This document shows positions 9,463 through 19,036 of a stretch of DNA of 64,000 nt, piece by piece; position 1 is the first letter of the stretch; each line of letters opens with the position of its first letter. Origin of the DNA: Mucilaginibacter rubeus (GTDB taxonomy: Bacteria > Bacteroidota > Bacteroidia > Sphingobacteriales > Sphingobacteriaceae). Location of the stretch: the NCBI RefSeq assembly GCF_014643835.1, contig NZ_BMKD01000009.1, forward strand, positions 248,001 to 312,000. The letters run 5' to 3'. The notes below the pieces were generated by a model, which was given only the letters and a program-made list of their open reading frames with translations, did no database searches and was not told the DNA's origin. Position numbers and translations under genes: made by a program.

Positions 9463-9502
9463 ATTTTAGGACGAAGTTACGCTGTCGCTAAACTTCGACC
9501 AG
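9463..9502. repeat. Right 40-bp inverted end of RAYT element
   Basis: Reverse-complement partner of 8808-8847 with a single mismatch. The inner hairpin GCAAGCA-GAA-TGCTTGC lies at 9443-9459. Confidence 0.9.
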
Positions 9503-9519
9503 CTTTCGAGACATCCTTT

Positions 9520-9996
9520 CTAAAATGGATTGTACCCCTTAAGCACAATCTTAACACTCGATTCTATATATTCTGAAAGTGTCGAACCAAGCTCGTGAAT
9601 CCAAGGATCTTTATCCAATAAAGCTTGATATACAAATGGATCGCCATCTTCATCCAAATAAACAAATAGAAACTTCTCTCCATAATTATACACATCAATT
9701 ATAAAGAAGGGCCGGGTTATGCTAAGATTTCGATCATCATCGATCAACCAACTACGCGCTTCTTGCTGCATATCTTCTAAAGAATCAAATGCACCGTATT
9801 CCAAAACATAACAGCTTTCACCAGCTATCGATAATAACTCCTTTAATGAAGCTGGAAAATCCCGCCCGTTATTGTATGAACTTTCAAGACTCTTAATTTC
9901 AGCATTCGAAAGAGGTTCGTTTCTCAAGAAGTATTCAGAACCCTGCGCTCTTACAATAGGATTTCTATTCAATAGCTTTAAATATTTTATCCTCAT
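9520..9996 (-). CDS. SMI1/KNR4 (SUKH) family protein
   Basis: A 158-residue cytosolic protein with the SUKH pattern: LPLSNAEIKSLE-type start of the domain (here EPLSNAEIKSLE, about 27-38), FPASLKELLSIAGE, a central acidic beta region (FLFVYLDEDGDPFVYQ) and a helical C-terminus. SUKH proteins are often immunity proteins against contact-dependent or nuclease toxins, or regulators in polyamorphic loci. No toxin gene is adjacent, so this is an orphan. The gene is visibly more AT-rich than its neighbours and borders a mobile element, which suggests transfer. The exact partner is unknown. Confidence 0.75.
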   Translation of the reverse strand: MRIKYLKLLNRNPIVRAQGSEYFLRNEPLSNAEIKSLESSYNNGRDFPASLKELLSIAGESCYVLEYGAFDSLEDMQQEARSWLIDDDRNLSITRPFFIIDVYNYGEKFLFVYLDEDGDPFVYQALLDKDPWIHELGSTLSEYIESSVKIVLKGYNPF

Positions 9997-10064
9997 TTTC
10001 TTTATTCATTTGTGGCCTTAATAAAGGTCAAAATTTAGTAATAAAATAGTAATCCACATCCAAC

Positions 10065-10095
10065 AAAAAAGGCTCTCCTTCCGGAAAGCCTTTTC
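10065..10095 (-). terminator. Terminator of the ATP synthase operon
   Basis: On the reverse strand, AAAAGGCTTTCC and GGAGAGCCTTTTTTG form a stem with a T run, placed 20 bases after the atpG stop. Confidence 0.8.
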
Positions 10096-10115
10096 TATAT
10101 AAAAGTATTTTAAAC

Positions 10116-11003
10116 TTAGTTACCGCCTGAAAGGGCTGCAGCACCACTTACGATCTCGGTAAGCTCGGTAGTGATGGCTGCCTGACGTGCCTGGTTGTAC
10201 GAAAGTTTCAATGATTTCAAAAGCTCACCGGCATTTTCGGTTGCTTTATCCATCGCTGTCATACGGGCACCGTGTTCAGATGCGTTTGAATCCAATACCG
10301 CACGGTAAAGTTGGATTTTGATATTTTTAGGGATCAATTGCTCAACAATTTCCTGTTGTGATGGCTCAAGGATGTAATCAACATTAGCAGCTTTTACTTC
10401 TTCCTTTTTCTCTGCTTTTGGCACCGGCAGCAATTGTTCTGTAACAAGGTACTGAACAGCCGCATTACGGAAGTGGTTGTACACCAGCTCCACGCGGTCA
10501 TAATCGCCGTTAACAAAGCCTTTCATGATAGCTTCGGTAATTTTTGAAGCATTCTCGAAGTTAAGGTCCGAGTACAGGTCATTATTATTACCAATTACGT
10601 TGTACTTACGCCTTTGGTAAAACTCCTGGGCTTTTTTACCGATAGCTACGATAGATACGTTACCGGCAGAAAGCTGTTTAGAATATTTTTCGGCTATAAG
10701 GTTATTGGCTGTTTTAATAACGTTGGCGTTAAAAGCACCAGCCAAACCACGGTTTGATGATACCACAACTACCAATACACGTACCGGCTCACGCTCCTGA
10801 AGATAAGGAGAAGTGTTATCCTCCAAACTTGCAGACAGGTTAGCCAGCAGGTCCTTCAACTTACTTGCGTAAGGGCGCAGCTGAATAATAGCGTTGGTAG
10901 CACGTTTCAACTTAGCAGCCGAAACCATTTTCATAGCCTTGGTGATCTGCTGGGTTGATGATACAGATTTGATCCTGTTTCTTACTTCTTTTAAATTAGC
11001 CAT
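10116..11003 (-). CDS. atpG: ATP synthase F1 subunit gamma
   Basis: 295 residues, the central rotor stalk of F1. The N-terminus (LKEVRNRIKSVSSTQQITKAMKMVSAAKLKRA) and the C-terminus (EHGARMTAMDKATENAGELL...YNQARQAAITTELTEIVSGAAAL) are the two highly conserved coiled-coil helices of the family. Last gene of the operon, separated from atpA by a 146-base spacer holding a long inverted-word repeat. atpD and atpC do not follow, unlike the enterobacterial order. Confidence 0.98.
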   Translation of the reverse strand: MANLKEVRNRIKSVSSTQQITKAMKMVSAAKLKRATNAIIQLRPYASKLKDLLANLSASLEDNTSPYLQEREPVRVLVVVVSSNRGLAGAFNANVIKTANNLIAEKYSKQLSAGNVSIVAIGKKAQEFYQRRKYNVIGNNNDLYSDLNFENASKITEAIMKGFVNGDYDRVELVYNHFRNAAVQYLVTEQLLPVPKAEKKEEVKAANVDYILEPSQQEIVEQLIPKNIKIQLYRAVLDSNASEHGARMTAMDKATENAGELLKSLKLSYNQARQAAITTELTEIVSGAAALSGGN

Positions 11004-11010
11004 TCTTTAT

Positions 11011-11146
11011 TGAGATGTGAGATTTGAGATATGAGATTTGAGATAGCCTCACATCTGCACTTTCAATCTGTTTATCTAATTTATATAAAGATGGCAGATG
11101 TGGAAGAGACCAGTCTCATATCTCACATCTAACATCTCCAATCTAA
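11011..11146. repeat. Iterated-word inverted repeat (GAGAT type), atpA-atpG
   Basis: The left arm iterates GAGATNTGA four times; the right arm iterates TCTCA/ACATCT. The inner part contains a perfect 9-bp pair (CACATCTGC 11050-11058 with GCAGATGTG 11094-11102). It fills the whole gap between two co-transcribed genes, so it should fold in the atp mRNA. Confidence 0.8.
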
Positions 11147-11149
11147 AAA

Positions 11150-12724
11150 TTAATACCTTGCTGAGAGTTCTTTAGCTACTGTTTCCAGTACGCCGGTAAG
11201 CTGGTCGTCAAATTTACCTGCTTTAAGGGCCGCTAAAACTTCAGGGTGACGAACTTCTAACTGATCGGTAAATTCGGTTTCGAACTCCCTTACTTTATTT
11301 ACCGGTACGTTACGCATTAAGTTTTTAGTACCAAGGTAAATGATAGCAACTTGTTTTTCTACAGTTACCGGAGAGTACTGACCTTGTTTCAGTATCTCTA
11401 CGTTACGGATACCTTTATCCAACACGTTTTTGGTTGAAGCATCAAGGTCAGATCCGAATTTTGAGAAAGCCTCAAGCTCACGGAACTGAGCCTGGTCAAG
11501 TTTCAAAGTACCGGCAACTTTCTTCATTGATTTGATCTGCGCGTTACCACCTACACGTGATACAGAGATACCTACGTTGATAGCCGGACGAACACCTGCG
11601 TTGAACAAGTTAGATTCAAGGAAGATCTGACCGTCGGTGATAGAGATTACGTTGGTTGGGATGTATGCAGATACGTCACCAGCTTGTGTTTCAATGATTG
11701 GAAGAGCTGTTAATGAACCACCACCTTTAACGATGCCTTTGATAGACTCAGGAAGGTCGTTCATTTGCTGAGCGATAGAATCATTTGAGTTGATTTTAGC
11801 GGCACGCTCTAATAAACGGCTGTGCAGGTAAAATACGTCACCCGGATAAGCCTCACGGCCCGGTGGACGACGTAACAACAATGAAACCTCACGGTAAGCA
11901 ACAGCTTGTTTTGACAAGTCATCATAGATGATCAAAGCCGGACGGCCTGTATCACGGAAGTACTCGCCGATAGCTGCACCTGCAAACGGAGCAAAGAACT
12001 GCATGGTAGCAGAGTCTGAAGCGTTAGCAGCAACTACGATTGAGTAAGGCATAGCGCCGTTCTCTTCAAGCGTACGAACGATATTAGCAACAGTTGATGC
12101 TTTTTGTCCGCAAGCTACATATATACAGATTACAGGTTTACCTGCATCATAAAATTCTTTTTGGTTGATGATGGTATCTATACAAACCGCAGTTTTACCT
12201 GTTTGACGGTCACCGATAACCAACTCACGCTGGCCACGACCGATAGGGATCATCGCATCGATAGCTTTGATACCGGTTTGTAATGGCTCGGTTACCGGCT
12301 GACGATAGATTACACCTGGCGCTTTACGCTCAAGCGGCATTTCGTAAGTTTCGCCGGTGATTGGGCCTTTACCATCAATAGGAGCACCCAAGGTATCAAC
12401 AACACGGCCAAGCATGCCTTCGCCTACGTTAATTGACGCGATCCTGTTGGTACGTTTAACGGTATCACCTTCCTTGATATCATCAGATTTGCCTAACAAT
12501 ACCACACCTACGTTATCTTCTTCAAGGTTAAGTACGATGCCTTGCAATCCAGTGCCAAATTCAACCAACTCGCCCGACTGTACTTTAGTTAATCCATAAA
12601 CGCGTGCGATACCGTCACCCACCTGGAGTACAGTACCCACTTCTTCTAATTCAGATTCTGACTTGAAGCCGGCCAACTGCTGACGCAAAATTGCTGATAC
12701 TTCGTCTGGTCTTACCTCTACCAT
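11150..12724 (-). CDS. atpA: ATP synthase F1 subunit alpha
   Basis: 524 residues, full length. It forms the non-catalytic nucleotide-binding subunits of the F1 hexamer. The P-loop GDRQTGKT is at about residues 172-179; the sequence [16 protein letters not shown] and the arginine-finger region ([11 protein letters not shown]) are present. The N-terminal helix ([14 protein letters not shown]) binds the delta subunit, whose gene lies just upstream with a 42-base gap. Confidence 0.98.
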   Translation of the reverse strand: MVEVRPDEVSAILRQQLAGFKSESELEEVGTVLQVGDGIARVYGLTKVQSGELVEFGTGLQGIVLNLEEDNVGVVLLGKSDDIKEGDTVKRTNRIASINVGEGMLGRVVDTLGAPIDGKGPITGETYEMPLERKAPGVIYRQPVTEPLQTGIKAIDAMIPIGRGQRELVIGDRQTGKTAVCIDTIINQKEFYDAGKPVICIYVACGQKASTVANIVRTLEENGAMPYSIVVAANASDSATMQFFAPFAGAAIGEYFRDTGRPALIIYDDLSKQAVAYREVSLLLRRPPGREAYPGDVFYLHSRLLERAAKINSNDSIAQQMNDLPESIKGIVKGGGSLTALPIIETQAGDVSAYIPTNVISITDGQIFLESNLFNAGVRPAINVGISVSRVGGNAQIKSMKKVAGTLKLDQAQFRELEAFSKFGSDLDASTKNVLDKGIRNVEILKQGQYSPVTVEKQVAIIYLGTKNLMRNVPVNKVREFETEFTDQLEVRHPEVLAALKAGKFDDQLTGVLETVAKELSARY

Positions 12725-12766
12725 TGTTTAAAATTTATTTAGAGTTTTACTTTTAATACTTACTTA

Positions 12767-13309
12767 TTATGCCTTTACAGCAAATTCTTTTTTCATTTTC
12801 CTCAGGCTTGCGGCAATACTGGTATCAACCTGCCTGTCACCTATAGTTAACACAAAACCGCCTATCAAAGCCGGGTCAACTTTAGTTTCCAGCACTACTG
12901 TACCGCCAACTGATTGTTGCAATTCGGCAACCAATGTTTTCTTATTAGCTTCAGAAAGCGCAGTAGCTGATGTTACCTTAGCTTTGGTGATATGGTTTTT
13001 AACATTGTACAGGTTAATGTACTCGCCGGCGGTAAAATATAATACTTCGCCGCGGCCTTTGTTAACCATCAGCTTAAAGAAAGCGATAGTAGTTTTGCTA
13101 ACCTTATTTAAAAATATCTCGTCAAGGATCTTGATCTTTTTTGAGTGAGATATAATAGGATTAGCCAATACTGCCACCAGTTCGGGGCTGCCCTTCAGGG
13201 TTTTTAAGAAAAGGTCCATATCGGCTTTGACCTCTGCAACAATTCCTTGTTCCTGTGCAAGATCAATGATCGATTTGGCGTACCTGGTTGCTACCGTGAT
13301 TTCTGACAT
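12767..13309 (-). CDS. atpH: ATP synthase F1 subunit delta
   Basis: 180 residues. It joins F1 alpha to the b-subunit stalk. The family pattern is clear: start with VATRYAKSIIDLAQEQG, a helical N-terminal domain, and the C-terminal signature DPALIGGFVLTIGDRQVDTSIAASLRKM. The spacer before it (towards atpF) holds an inverted-word repeat. Confidence 0.97.
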   Translation of the reverse strand: MSEITVATRYAKSIIDLAQEQGIVAEVKADMDLFLKTLKGSPELVAVLANPIISHSKKIKILDEIFLNKVSKTTIAFFKLMVNKGRGEVLYFTAGEYINLYNVKNHITKAKVTSATALSEANKKTLVAELQQSVGGTVVLETKVDPALIGGFVLTIGDRQVDTSIAASLRKMKKEFAVKA

Positions 13310-13317
13310 GTTTTTTT

Positions 13318-13427
13318 ATTTCGGATTTCGAATTTTCGATTTCGGAATTTTCAATTTGAATTTCGGTTTTTAATTGGTCAGCGAGTACGGGAATAAATCC
13401 GAAATCCCACGTCCCAAATCCGAAATT
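13318..13427. repeat. Iterated-word inverted repeat (TTTCGGAT type), atpF-atpH
   Basis: The left arm (13318-13372) iterates ATTTCGGATTTCG variants; the right arm (13391-13427) carries AATCCGAAATCCC and CAAATCCGAAATTTT. It occupies the gap inside the operon. The same words appear in the spacer at 42269-42357. Confidence 0.8.
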
Positions 13428-13919
13428 TTATAACTTCACTTCTTTCAATAATTGGCTAACCAATTCGTCTTGTTGCTGCTGATCTTCAAATTGCTTGCGA
13501 AGGATCTTCTCAGCAATCTCTAAAGATAAAGTAGCTACCTGGTTTTTTACATCGGCCAAAGCAATAGCTTTTTGGTTGTTGATTTCAACACGGGCAAGCT
13601 CAATCATACGTGCACCTTCTTTATGTGCAGCTTCTTTAGCATCAGATACGATTTGCTCTTTAGCTTTGCGCGCTTCAGACAGGATCAGGTCGCGCTCGGC
13701 ACGGGCTTGTTTAATCAATGATTCGTTTTCATTGGTTAAACGGCTCATTTCCTCTTTGGCAGCTTCTGCTTTCAATAATGCATCTTCAATTGAACGCTCA
13801 CGATCGCCAATGGCGGCCATGATCGGTTTCCAGGCAAATGCCCTCAGTAAAATAAGTAAGAATAAAAAGGTTACGGATGTCCATACAACCAAACCCCAAT
13901 CAGGCATTACTAATTCCAT
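13428..13919 (-). CDS. atpF: ATP synthase F0 subunit b
   Basis: 163 residues. One N-terminal membrane helix (about residues 7-27, VVWTSVTFLFLLILLRAFAW), then a long charged coiled coil (IEDALLKAEAAKEEM ... ARMIELARVEI) that forms the peripheral stalk. Normal length. Co-transcribed between atpE (112-base gap) and atpH. Confidence 0.97.
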   Translation of the reverse strand: MELVMPDWGLVVWTSVTFLFLLILLRAFAWKPIMAAIGDRERSIEDALLKAEAAKEEMSRLTNENESLIKQARAERDLILSEARKAKEQIVSDAKEAAHKEGARMIELARVEINNQKAIALADVKNQVATLSLEIAEKILRKQFEDQQQQDELVSQLLKEVKL

Positions 13920-13975
13920 TTTTTATATATAACTGTGTGACTATAGTTCCAAATTAACTCATTCATTCAATTAAA

Positions 13976-14010
13976 AACCGGTGTGCAACCAACCGTTACA
14001 CGGCCCGGTT
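13976..14010. repeat. Stem-loop between atpE and atpF
   Basis: The nested arms AACCG/CGGTT and GTGT/ACAC enclose a 13-base loop. It may stabilise the atpE part of the mRNA, whose product is needed in about ten copies. That role is inferred. Confidence 0.45.
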
Positions 14011-14031
14011 CTTATTTTTTGCGGGTAATAA

Positions 14032-14268
<237 letters not shown>

Positions 14269-14288
14269 TTATTATTAATTACAAATTA

Positions 14289-15368
14289 TTAATGATGATG
14301 CTCTTCAACAGCGCTGCCAATAAACAACGCGGTAAGCATTGTAAAGATGAAGGCCTGTAAGAAAGCTACCAGCAACTCAAGCACATCGATAAACAAAGCG
14401 AAAGCTATTGATACCGGCGATACCCAAAGTGTCTGGAATATAAAGATTAATGAAATCAATGCCAATACGATAACGTGGCCCGCCATGATGTTTGCGAACA
14501 AACGCACCATTAACGCAAAAGGCTTTGAAATGATACCGGCAAGCTCAACTATCCACATGATAGGGTAAAGCCAAAACGGAACGTCAGGTGCAAAAATGTG
14601 TTTCCAATAGTATTTGTTACCATTAAAATTAACTACGATAAGGGTAATAACAGCAAGCACCATGGTTACCGCTATATTACCGGTAAGGTTTGAACCTCCG
14701 GGAAAAAACGGCACCATACCAATCAGGTTATTGATCAGGATAAAGAAGAACATGGTTAACAGCAACGGCATAAACTTGGCGTATTTGTAACCAATGTTTG
14801 GCAACGCAACCTCATCGCGGATAAACAGGATAAGCGGCTCCAGCAATGACTGTAAACCTTTAGGTGCTTTACCTACACGCTTTTTATATGAAGCGGCAAC
14901 GCTAACAAATATGATGATCAGCAATATTACCGACATCCACATGGAAAACACGTTGCGGGTAATTGACAAATCAAAAATCTTTGCGGTTTCATCAACGGTT
15001 GTACCATCGGCGCCAACAACTTTAATTTTGTCTTTAATTAAAGCATAATTGTGGTATTTACCCTGGTGGGCTTTCTCACCATGCTCGAATTCAGAAGCCG
15101 AAAATACTTCCAGTCCGCCGTCTGTATAAAGTATAACAGGCAAACCAATAGCAACCTTACCACCTATGTGAAAATAGTGCGAATCGGCAATGTGTTCAAG
15201 AATGGCTTCATTAGGGTCAAATTTTTCCTTTTCTTTACTTTCAACAGTTGTTGATGACTCATTTTTTTCTTGTACAGCGTTAGCATTTAACGTTACAAAT
15301 AGCGAAAAAACGCCTAAAATGATGCTTAAGGTAATTTTTTTTGAGTTCAAAATATGGCTAAAATCCAT
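14289..15368 (-). CDS. atpB: ATP synthase F0 subunit a
   Basis: 359 residues, about 90 longer than the Escherichia coli subunit owing to an N-terminal extension with a signal-like helix (ITLSIILGVFSLFVTLNANA) and a soluble segment to about residue 130, a form usual in Bacteroidota. The channel core follows, with the essential Arg in FALMVRLFANIMAGHVI and the last helices LLVAFLQAFIFTMLTALFIGSAVEEHHH. It forms the half-channels for proton entry and exit next to the c-ring. Confidence 0.97.
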   Translation of the reverse strand: MDFSHILNSKKITLSIILGVFSLFVTLNANAVQEKNESSTTVESKEKEKFDPNEAILEHIADSHYFHIGGKVAIGLPVILYTDGGLEVFSASEFEHGEKAHQGKYHNYALIKDKIKVVGADGTTVDETAKIFDLSITRNVFSMWMSVILLIIIFVSVAASYKKRVGKAPKGLQSLLEPLILFIRDEVALPNIGYKYAKFMPLLLTMFFFILINNLIGMVPFFPGGSNLTGNIAVTMVLAVITLIVVNFNGNKYYWKHIFAPDVPFWLYPIMWIVELAGIISKPFALMVRLFANIMAGHVIVLALISLIFIFQTLWVSPVSIAFALFIDVLELLVAFLQAFIFTMLTALFIGSAVEEHHH

Positions 15369-15382
15369 TAGCAGAGAGATTT

Positions 15383-15769
15383 TTACTTTAATTTTTGGTT
15401 GCGCAAGGTACGTAACAAACCGTAAATTTCAAAGGCGAGGTTAAAGAAATATACGTAAAAAAAATTAGCAACAAATATCACCCCATTTACTTTGATTTTA
15501 ACTAAAAAAAACAGGCAAAAAAACATGCAGGTCAAAAGCTTGATCATGGTTGCCCCAAGGAAGGTTTGAGCATATATTTCCTTGTTAATTTTGGTTACCA
15601 TCAATATGGAAACAATGGTGATAAATGTGAGCCCGGTTACAAAAGCATATATCATCCAGAAATGAGGATCGAGCCAGGCGGCATGGGTTGATTTGCTTAA
15701 CAGTAATGGCGGCACAGCCATGATAACCGCAAACAGCAGGAATGATAAAATAACAGTGCGCAGTTTCAA
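15383..15769 (-). CDS. Four-helix membrane protein of the ATP synthase operon
   Basis: 128 residues with about four hydrophobic helices (5-25, 37-59, 69-91, 96-116) and a basic C-terminus. It starts inside the end of the atpZ gene (4-base overlap, so probably translationally coupled) and ends 14 bases before atpB. The position and topology are those of the AtpI/UncI assembly factor, but I see no diagnostic motif. The AtpI-like role is inferred from context. Confidence 0.75.
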   Translation of the reverse strand: MKLRTVILSFLLFAVIMAVPPLLLSKSTHAAWLDPHFWMIYAFVTGLTFITIVSILMVTKINKEIYAQTFLGATMIKLLTCMFFCLFFLVKIKVNGVIFVANFFYVYFFNLAFEIYGLLRTLRNQKLK

Positions 15770-16002
15770 TTTTTAACAGATCTGATAACGATAAACAAAG
15801 CAATGAATACCCCGATAAGGGCAAGTATGGCAGTCGCCCATTTTACATGATGTTTGCCGGCTTCATCAATTTTATAACCGGCAAATGTAAAAATGCCGAT
15901 GATAACCACCATCTGAAAACCGATGCTGCTGTATTTAGCATAAGCGCTTAAAGGCTTGCCTACCTCATCTTCGTTATTTTGTTCATTTTCGGACATGCGC
16001 AA
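15766..16002 (-). CDS. atpZ: AtpZ/AtpI-family small membrane protein
   Basis: A 78-residue protein with an acidic N-terminus and two membrane helices (about 28-46 and 53-74). The segment YAKYSSIGFQMVVIIGIFTFAGYKID matches the AtpZ/AtpI family found at the head of atp operons, which is implicated in c-ring assembly or Mg/Ca handling. It is the first gene of the operon; its start lies 64 bases from the divergent sprE start. An alternative start is the Met at residue 3. Confidence 0.85.
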   Translation of the reverse strand: MRMSENEQNNEDEVGKPLSAYAKYSSIGFQMVVIIGIFTFAGYKIDEAGKHHVKWATAILALIGVFIALFIVIRSVKN

Positions 16003-16066
16003 ATTTATTAAACCTATTGCATAATCTTTAGTATTTTAGCAATGCTTTTTTAACTACCATATAGCA

Positions 16067-19033
16067 TTGAAGCGATTATCATCATCCTATAAACCAAACA
16101 CCAGCATTTTTTTTCTGTTTGCAGTTGTATTGATAGCGGCCGGTTGCTCGCTTGAAAAACAAAGCGGGTTTAACCGCACCGTGCAAAACCTCACTGCCCA
16201 CTACAACATATTATTTAATGCTAACGAAATTTTAAGGCTCAAGCAGGAAAGCTATGCAGCATCCTTTCCCGATGCTTATAGCGAGCTATTAAATGTATAT
16301 CCCGATACCACCGTACAAACAGGTACACCTGATAAGGACCTGGAAGAAGCTATTGTAAAAGCCAACAAGATCATCAGCATTAAAGAGCAGAGCCATTATT
16401 TAGGTGATGCCTATTTGGTGTTGGGAAAAGCAAGATATTTAGAAGCTAATTATTTTGATGCGGTAGAATACTTCAACTACGTAACCCGTTCGTTCGGCAA
16501 GCAAGCTAATTTAAAACAGGAGGCTTTGGTATGGAAAGCCCGCGGGCTTATGTACCTTAACCAGTTACCTTTAGCTAAACTGGTAATTGATTCGGCCATA
16601 CAGGATATCAACCCTAAAAAAAATATTACTGCTGATGTTTACGCCACCAAGCTGCAATATGATATCTTAACCCAAAACTATGCCGAAGCCGAAGAGATGG
16701 CTAAACTGGCCATTAAATACAGTTATGTCAGCAATCTCAAACTCCGCTGGATATTTATCCTGGGCCAATTACAGGAACTCAACCTCAAGCCGGCCGATGC
16801 CTATGAAAGCTATACCCGCATAGTTAAAAGCAACGCCAGTTTTGAAATGGCATTTAATGCTAACCTTAACAGGATCCGCATCCGCGACAATCAAAACGGT
16901 GTTAAAGCCAGTAAGATCGATCTGCTACGTGCCCTGCTTAAGAATGAAGACAATACCGATTTTTACGACCAGATCTATTACCAGATTGGTGAACAACAGT
17001 TCAAAGCCGGCGAAATCGACAACGCCCTGAAAAGTTACAAGAAATCGGTGCGGGTTAGCACCAAAAATCAAAACCAAAAAGGGCTTTCGTATTTACGTAT
17101 TGCCGATATCAACTTTAAAAACAAGGCCGATTACGTAAGTGCCAGGCTTTATTATGACAGTACGCTCAATAACCTGTCGATAAATTACCCGGGATACCGG
17201 ATCATCCGCAAAAAGGCCGATAACCTGCAGATCCTTACCCGCCTGCTTGAAACCATCTCGCGCGAGGATACCCTGCAAATGCTTGCTGCTTTGGATGATA
17301 AAACCCGCGATGCCCGTATAGATGAAATGGTAGCCCGCAAAACACGTCAGCAGCAACAGGCCGCTTTGGAAGCCACCGGTGCCGCTGCCAATGTCAATAA
17401 CGGCACTATGCCAAATACCTTCGACAGGAACAGTAATTCACCTTCCTCCAATAAAAACAGCGGTAGTACATTTTACTTTTACAACAACAGCGCCGTAAGC
17501 CAGGGCTATAACGACTTTAAGCGTTTATGGGGCAACCGAAAGCTTGAAGATAACTGGCGCCGCAGCCGGCGTTCAAATACTGGTATTCCTACAGCCAATA
17601 CCGGCATTGGCTCACAGGTTAATGATCCGGATGCTCCGGTTGGTAGCGTAGCGTACAATAGCACAAATGTATCGGCCGGTACTTTCAGGCAGGACTTGGT
17701 TAAAAACCTGCCTCTCACCCCTGCCCTTTTGCAGCAATCCAATTTCAAGATCTACAACGCTTATTTTGAAATGGCCAATTTTTATCGTGATGTATTGGAA
17801 GATAAAAAGGAAGCCATTGCCACTTACGAAACTTTGCTTAGCCGCTTTCCTCAAAGCAGCGATAAACCTTCTATCTATTATAACCTTTACAGACTTTATG
17901 CCGATATCGATGCGACAAAATCAAACGATTACAAGAACAGGCTGCTTAAAGAGTATCCGGAAAGTGTATTTGCTAAAGTAATTCTCGATCCGGATTATGC
18001 ACGCAAGCTGGCAGATGTAGATGCTGTATTTAACGGCTTTTATAACGAAGTGTACGATCAGTATGCTCAAAAGCAATACGCAAAAGTGATTGAGAAAGCA
18101 AATGATTTGCTTAACAAATATCCTGACAACCGGTATGCAGCGCAGTTATACTATCTGAAAGCTATTGCTGCCGGGCATATGGAAAAGTTGCCGCCATTTC
18201 AGGCCGATCTGCAGTTAATCGCCGCAACATATCCGCAGGATAAGCTCATCGCCCCACTGGTAAACCAACACCTGGCCTATATCGATTCGAACAAGGTCGA
18301 AATAGCTGCGCGTCCGGTGGTATTATTTAATGATGATCCTAACGAGGTCCCTTTTACCCCACCGGTAGCATATCAAAAACAAACAGAATACCGTCCGCCA
18401 TATACCCCATCGGCACAAAATGTAACTCCCCAGGAGCGCCTGCCCGAACGGGACACGCATATAATAGCCGGGGCTAAAACATCGGCACCACAAATTCAGC
18501 AGGCTGCAATTCAACAACCAAAACAACTTGCCGTAGGCCAGATCCCTTTACCGCAACACCAAATGCCGGATACTTCAAGGGATATAGCCACGCAGCCGGC
18601 ACCTAAACAAAAAGATACTGTGGCTACGGTTCACCCGGCCGCCATTAACAATACACCAGCGGTAAACTACATATTCAGCAAGCGCGACAGCAGCAACTAT
18701 TACTTTGTGATAAATGTATCCAGTGGTACAACTAATCTGGCTTCTACACGTTTTGGAGTAGGGCAGTTTAACCGTACACGATACACCCGTAGCGAAGTAA
18801 TCCACCACGTTAAAAGCGTTGGCGAAAATAACCAGCTGATATACGTTGGCCGTTTTTACAGCCTTGCCGATGCTAAAGATTATGCACGTACCATTGTACC
18901 TCTGCTACCCGATATTATGAAGGTTCCAAAGGATAAATACAGCATTTTTATCATTACCAAAGAAAATCTGGATAAATTAGCAACCCAAAGTATATTGGAT
19001 AGTTATTTTGACTACTATCAGAAATTTTATTAG
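16067..19033 (+). CDS. sprE: T9SS lipoprotein SprE/PorW, TPR protein
   Basis: A 988-residue outer-membrane-type lipoprotein. It starts with TTG: no ATG lies upstream in frame, and this start gives a proper lipoprotein signal ending AAGC at about residues 23-26. The N-terminal half is made of helical TPR-like repeats (YLVLGKARYLEANYFDAVEYF, LKSYKKSVR), followed by a Ser/Asn-rich linker (about 440-500), more TPRs (570-740), a Pro/Gln-rich stretch and a C-terminal SPOR-like fold (about 880-985). SprE/PorW links the periplasmic T9SS ring to the outer-membrane translocon and is needed for gliding and secretion. It lies 3 bases before the PBP gene, so the two are probably one operon. Confidence 0.88.
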   Translation: MKRLSSSYKPNTSIFFLFAVVLIAAGCSLEKQSGFNRTVQNLTAHYNILFNANEILRLKQESYAASFPDAYSELLNVYPDTTVQTGTPDKDLEEAIVKANKIISIKEQSHYLGDAYLVLGKARYLEANYFDAVEYFNYVTRSFGKQANLKQEALVWKARGLMYLNQLPLAKLVIDSAIQDINPKKNITADVYATKLQYDILTQNYAEAEEMAKLAIKYSYVSNLKLRWIFILGQLQELNLKPADAYESYTRIVKSNASFEMAFNANLNRIRIRDNQNGVKASKIDLLRALLKNEDNTDFYDQIYYQIGEQQFKAGEIDNALKSYKKSVRVSTKNQNQKGLSYLRIADINFKNKADYVSARLYYDSTLNNLSINYPGYRIIRKKADNLQILTRLLETISREDTLQMLAALDDKTRDARIDEMVARKTRQQQQAALEATGAAANVNNGTMPNTFDRNSNSPSSNKNSGSTFYFYNNSAVSQGYNDFKRLWGNRKLEDNWRRSRRSNTGIPTANTGIGSQVNDPDAPVGSVAYNSTNVSAGTFRQDLVKNLPLTPALLQQSNFKIYNAYFEMANFYRDVLEDKKEAIATYETLLSRFPQSSDKPSIYYNLYRLYADIDATKSNDYKNRLLKEYPESVFAKVILDPDYARKLADVDAVFNGFYNEVYDQYAQKQYAKVIEKANDLLNKYPDNRYAAQLYYLKAIAAGHMEKLPPFQADLQLIAATYPQDKLIAPLVNQHLAYIDSNKVEIAARPVVLFNDDPNEVPFTPPVAYQKQTEYRPPYTPSAQNVTPQERLPERDTHIIAGAKTSAPQIQQAAIQQPKQLAVGQIPLPQHQMPDTSRDIATQPAPKQKDTVATVHPAAINNTPAVNYIFSKRDSSNYYFVINVSSGTTNLASTRFGVGQFNRTRYTRSEVIHHVKSVGENNQLIYVGRFYSLADAKDYARTIVPLLPDIMKVPKDKYSIFIITKENLDKLATQSILDSYFDYYQKFY

Positions 19034-19036
19034 AAA

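Larger units (their letters stand above)
8808..9502 (-). mobile_element. RAYT-type (REP-associated Y1 transposase) element
   Basis: A 695-bp unit: 40-bp inverted ends, each a REP-like palindrome, an inner hairpin with loop TTC/GAA at each side, and a single Y1 transposase gene. Subterminal hairpins recognised by a single-strand HUH transposase are known for IS200/RAYT families. The near-identity of the two ends suggests recent activity or strong selection. The unit separates a truncated DUF4349-like remnant from an orphan SUKH gene. Confidence 0.8.

Noticed and set aside
12357-12599. Plus-strand ORF over atpA
   Set aside because: Antisense shadow of the conserved atpA gene, no start signals.
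13495-13932. 145-residue Ser/Ala-rich plus-strand ORF
   Set aside because: Shadow of the coiled-coil gene atpF; the odd composition comes from reading Lys/Glu codons in reverse.
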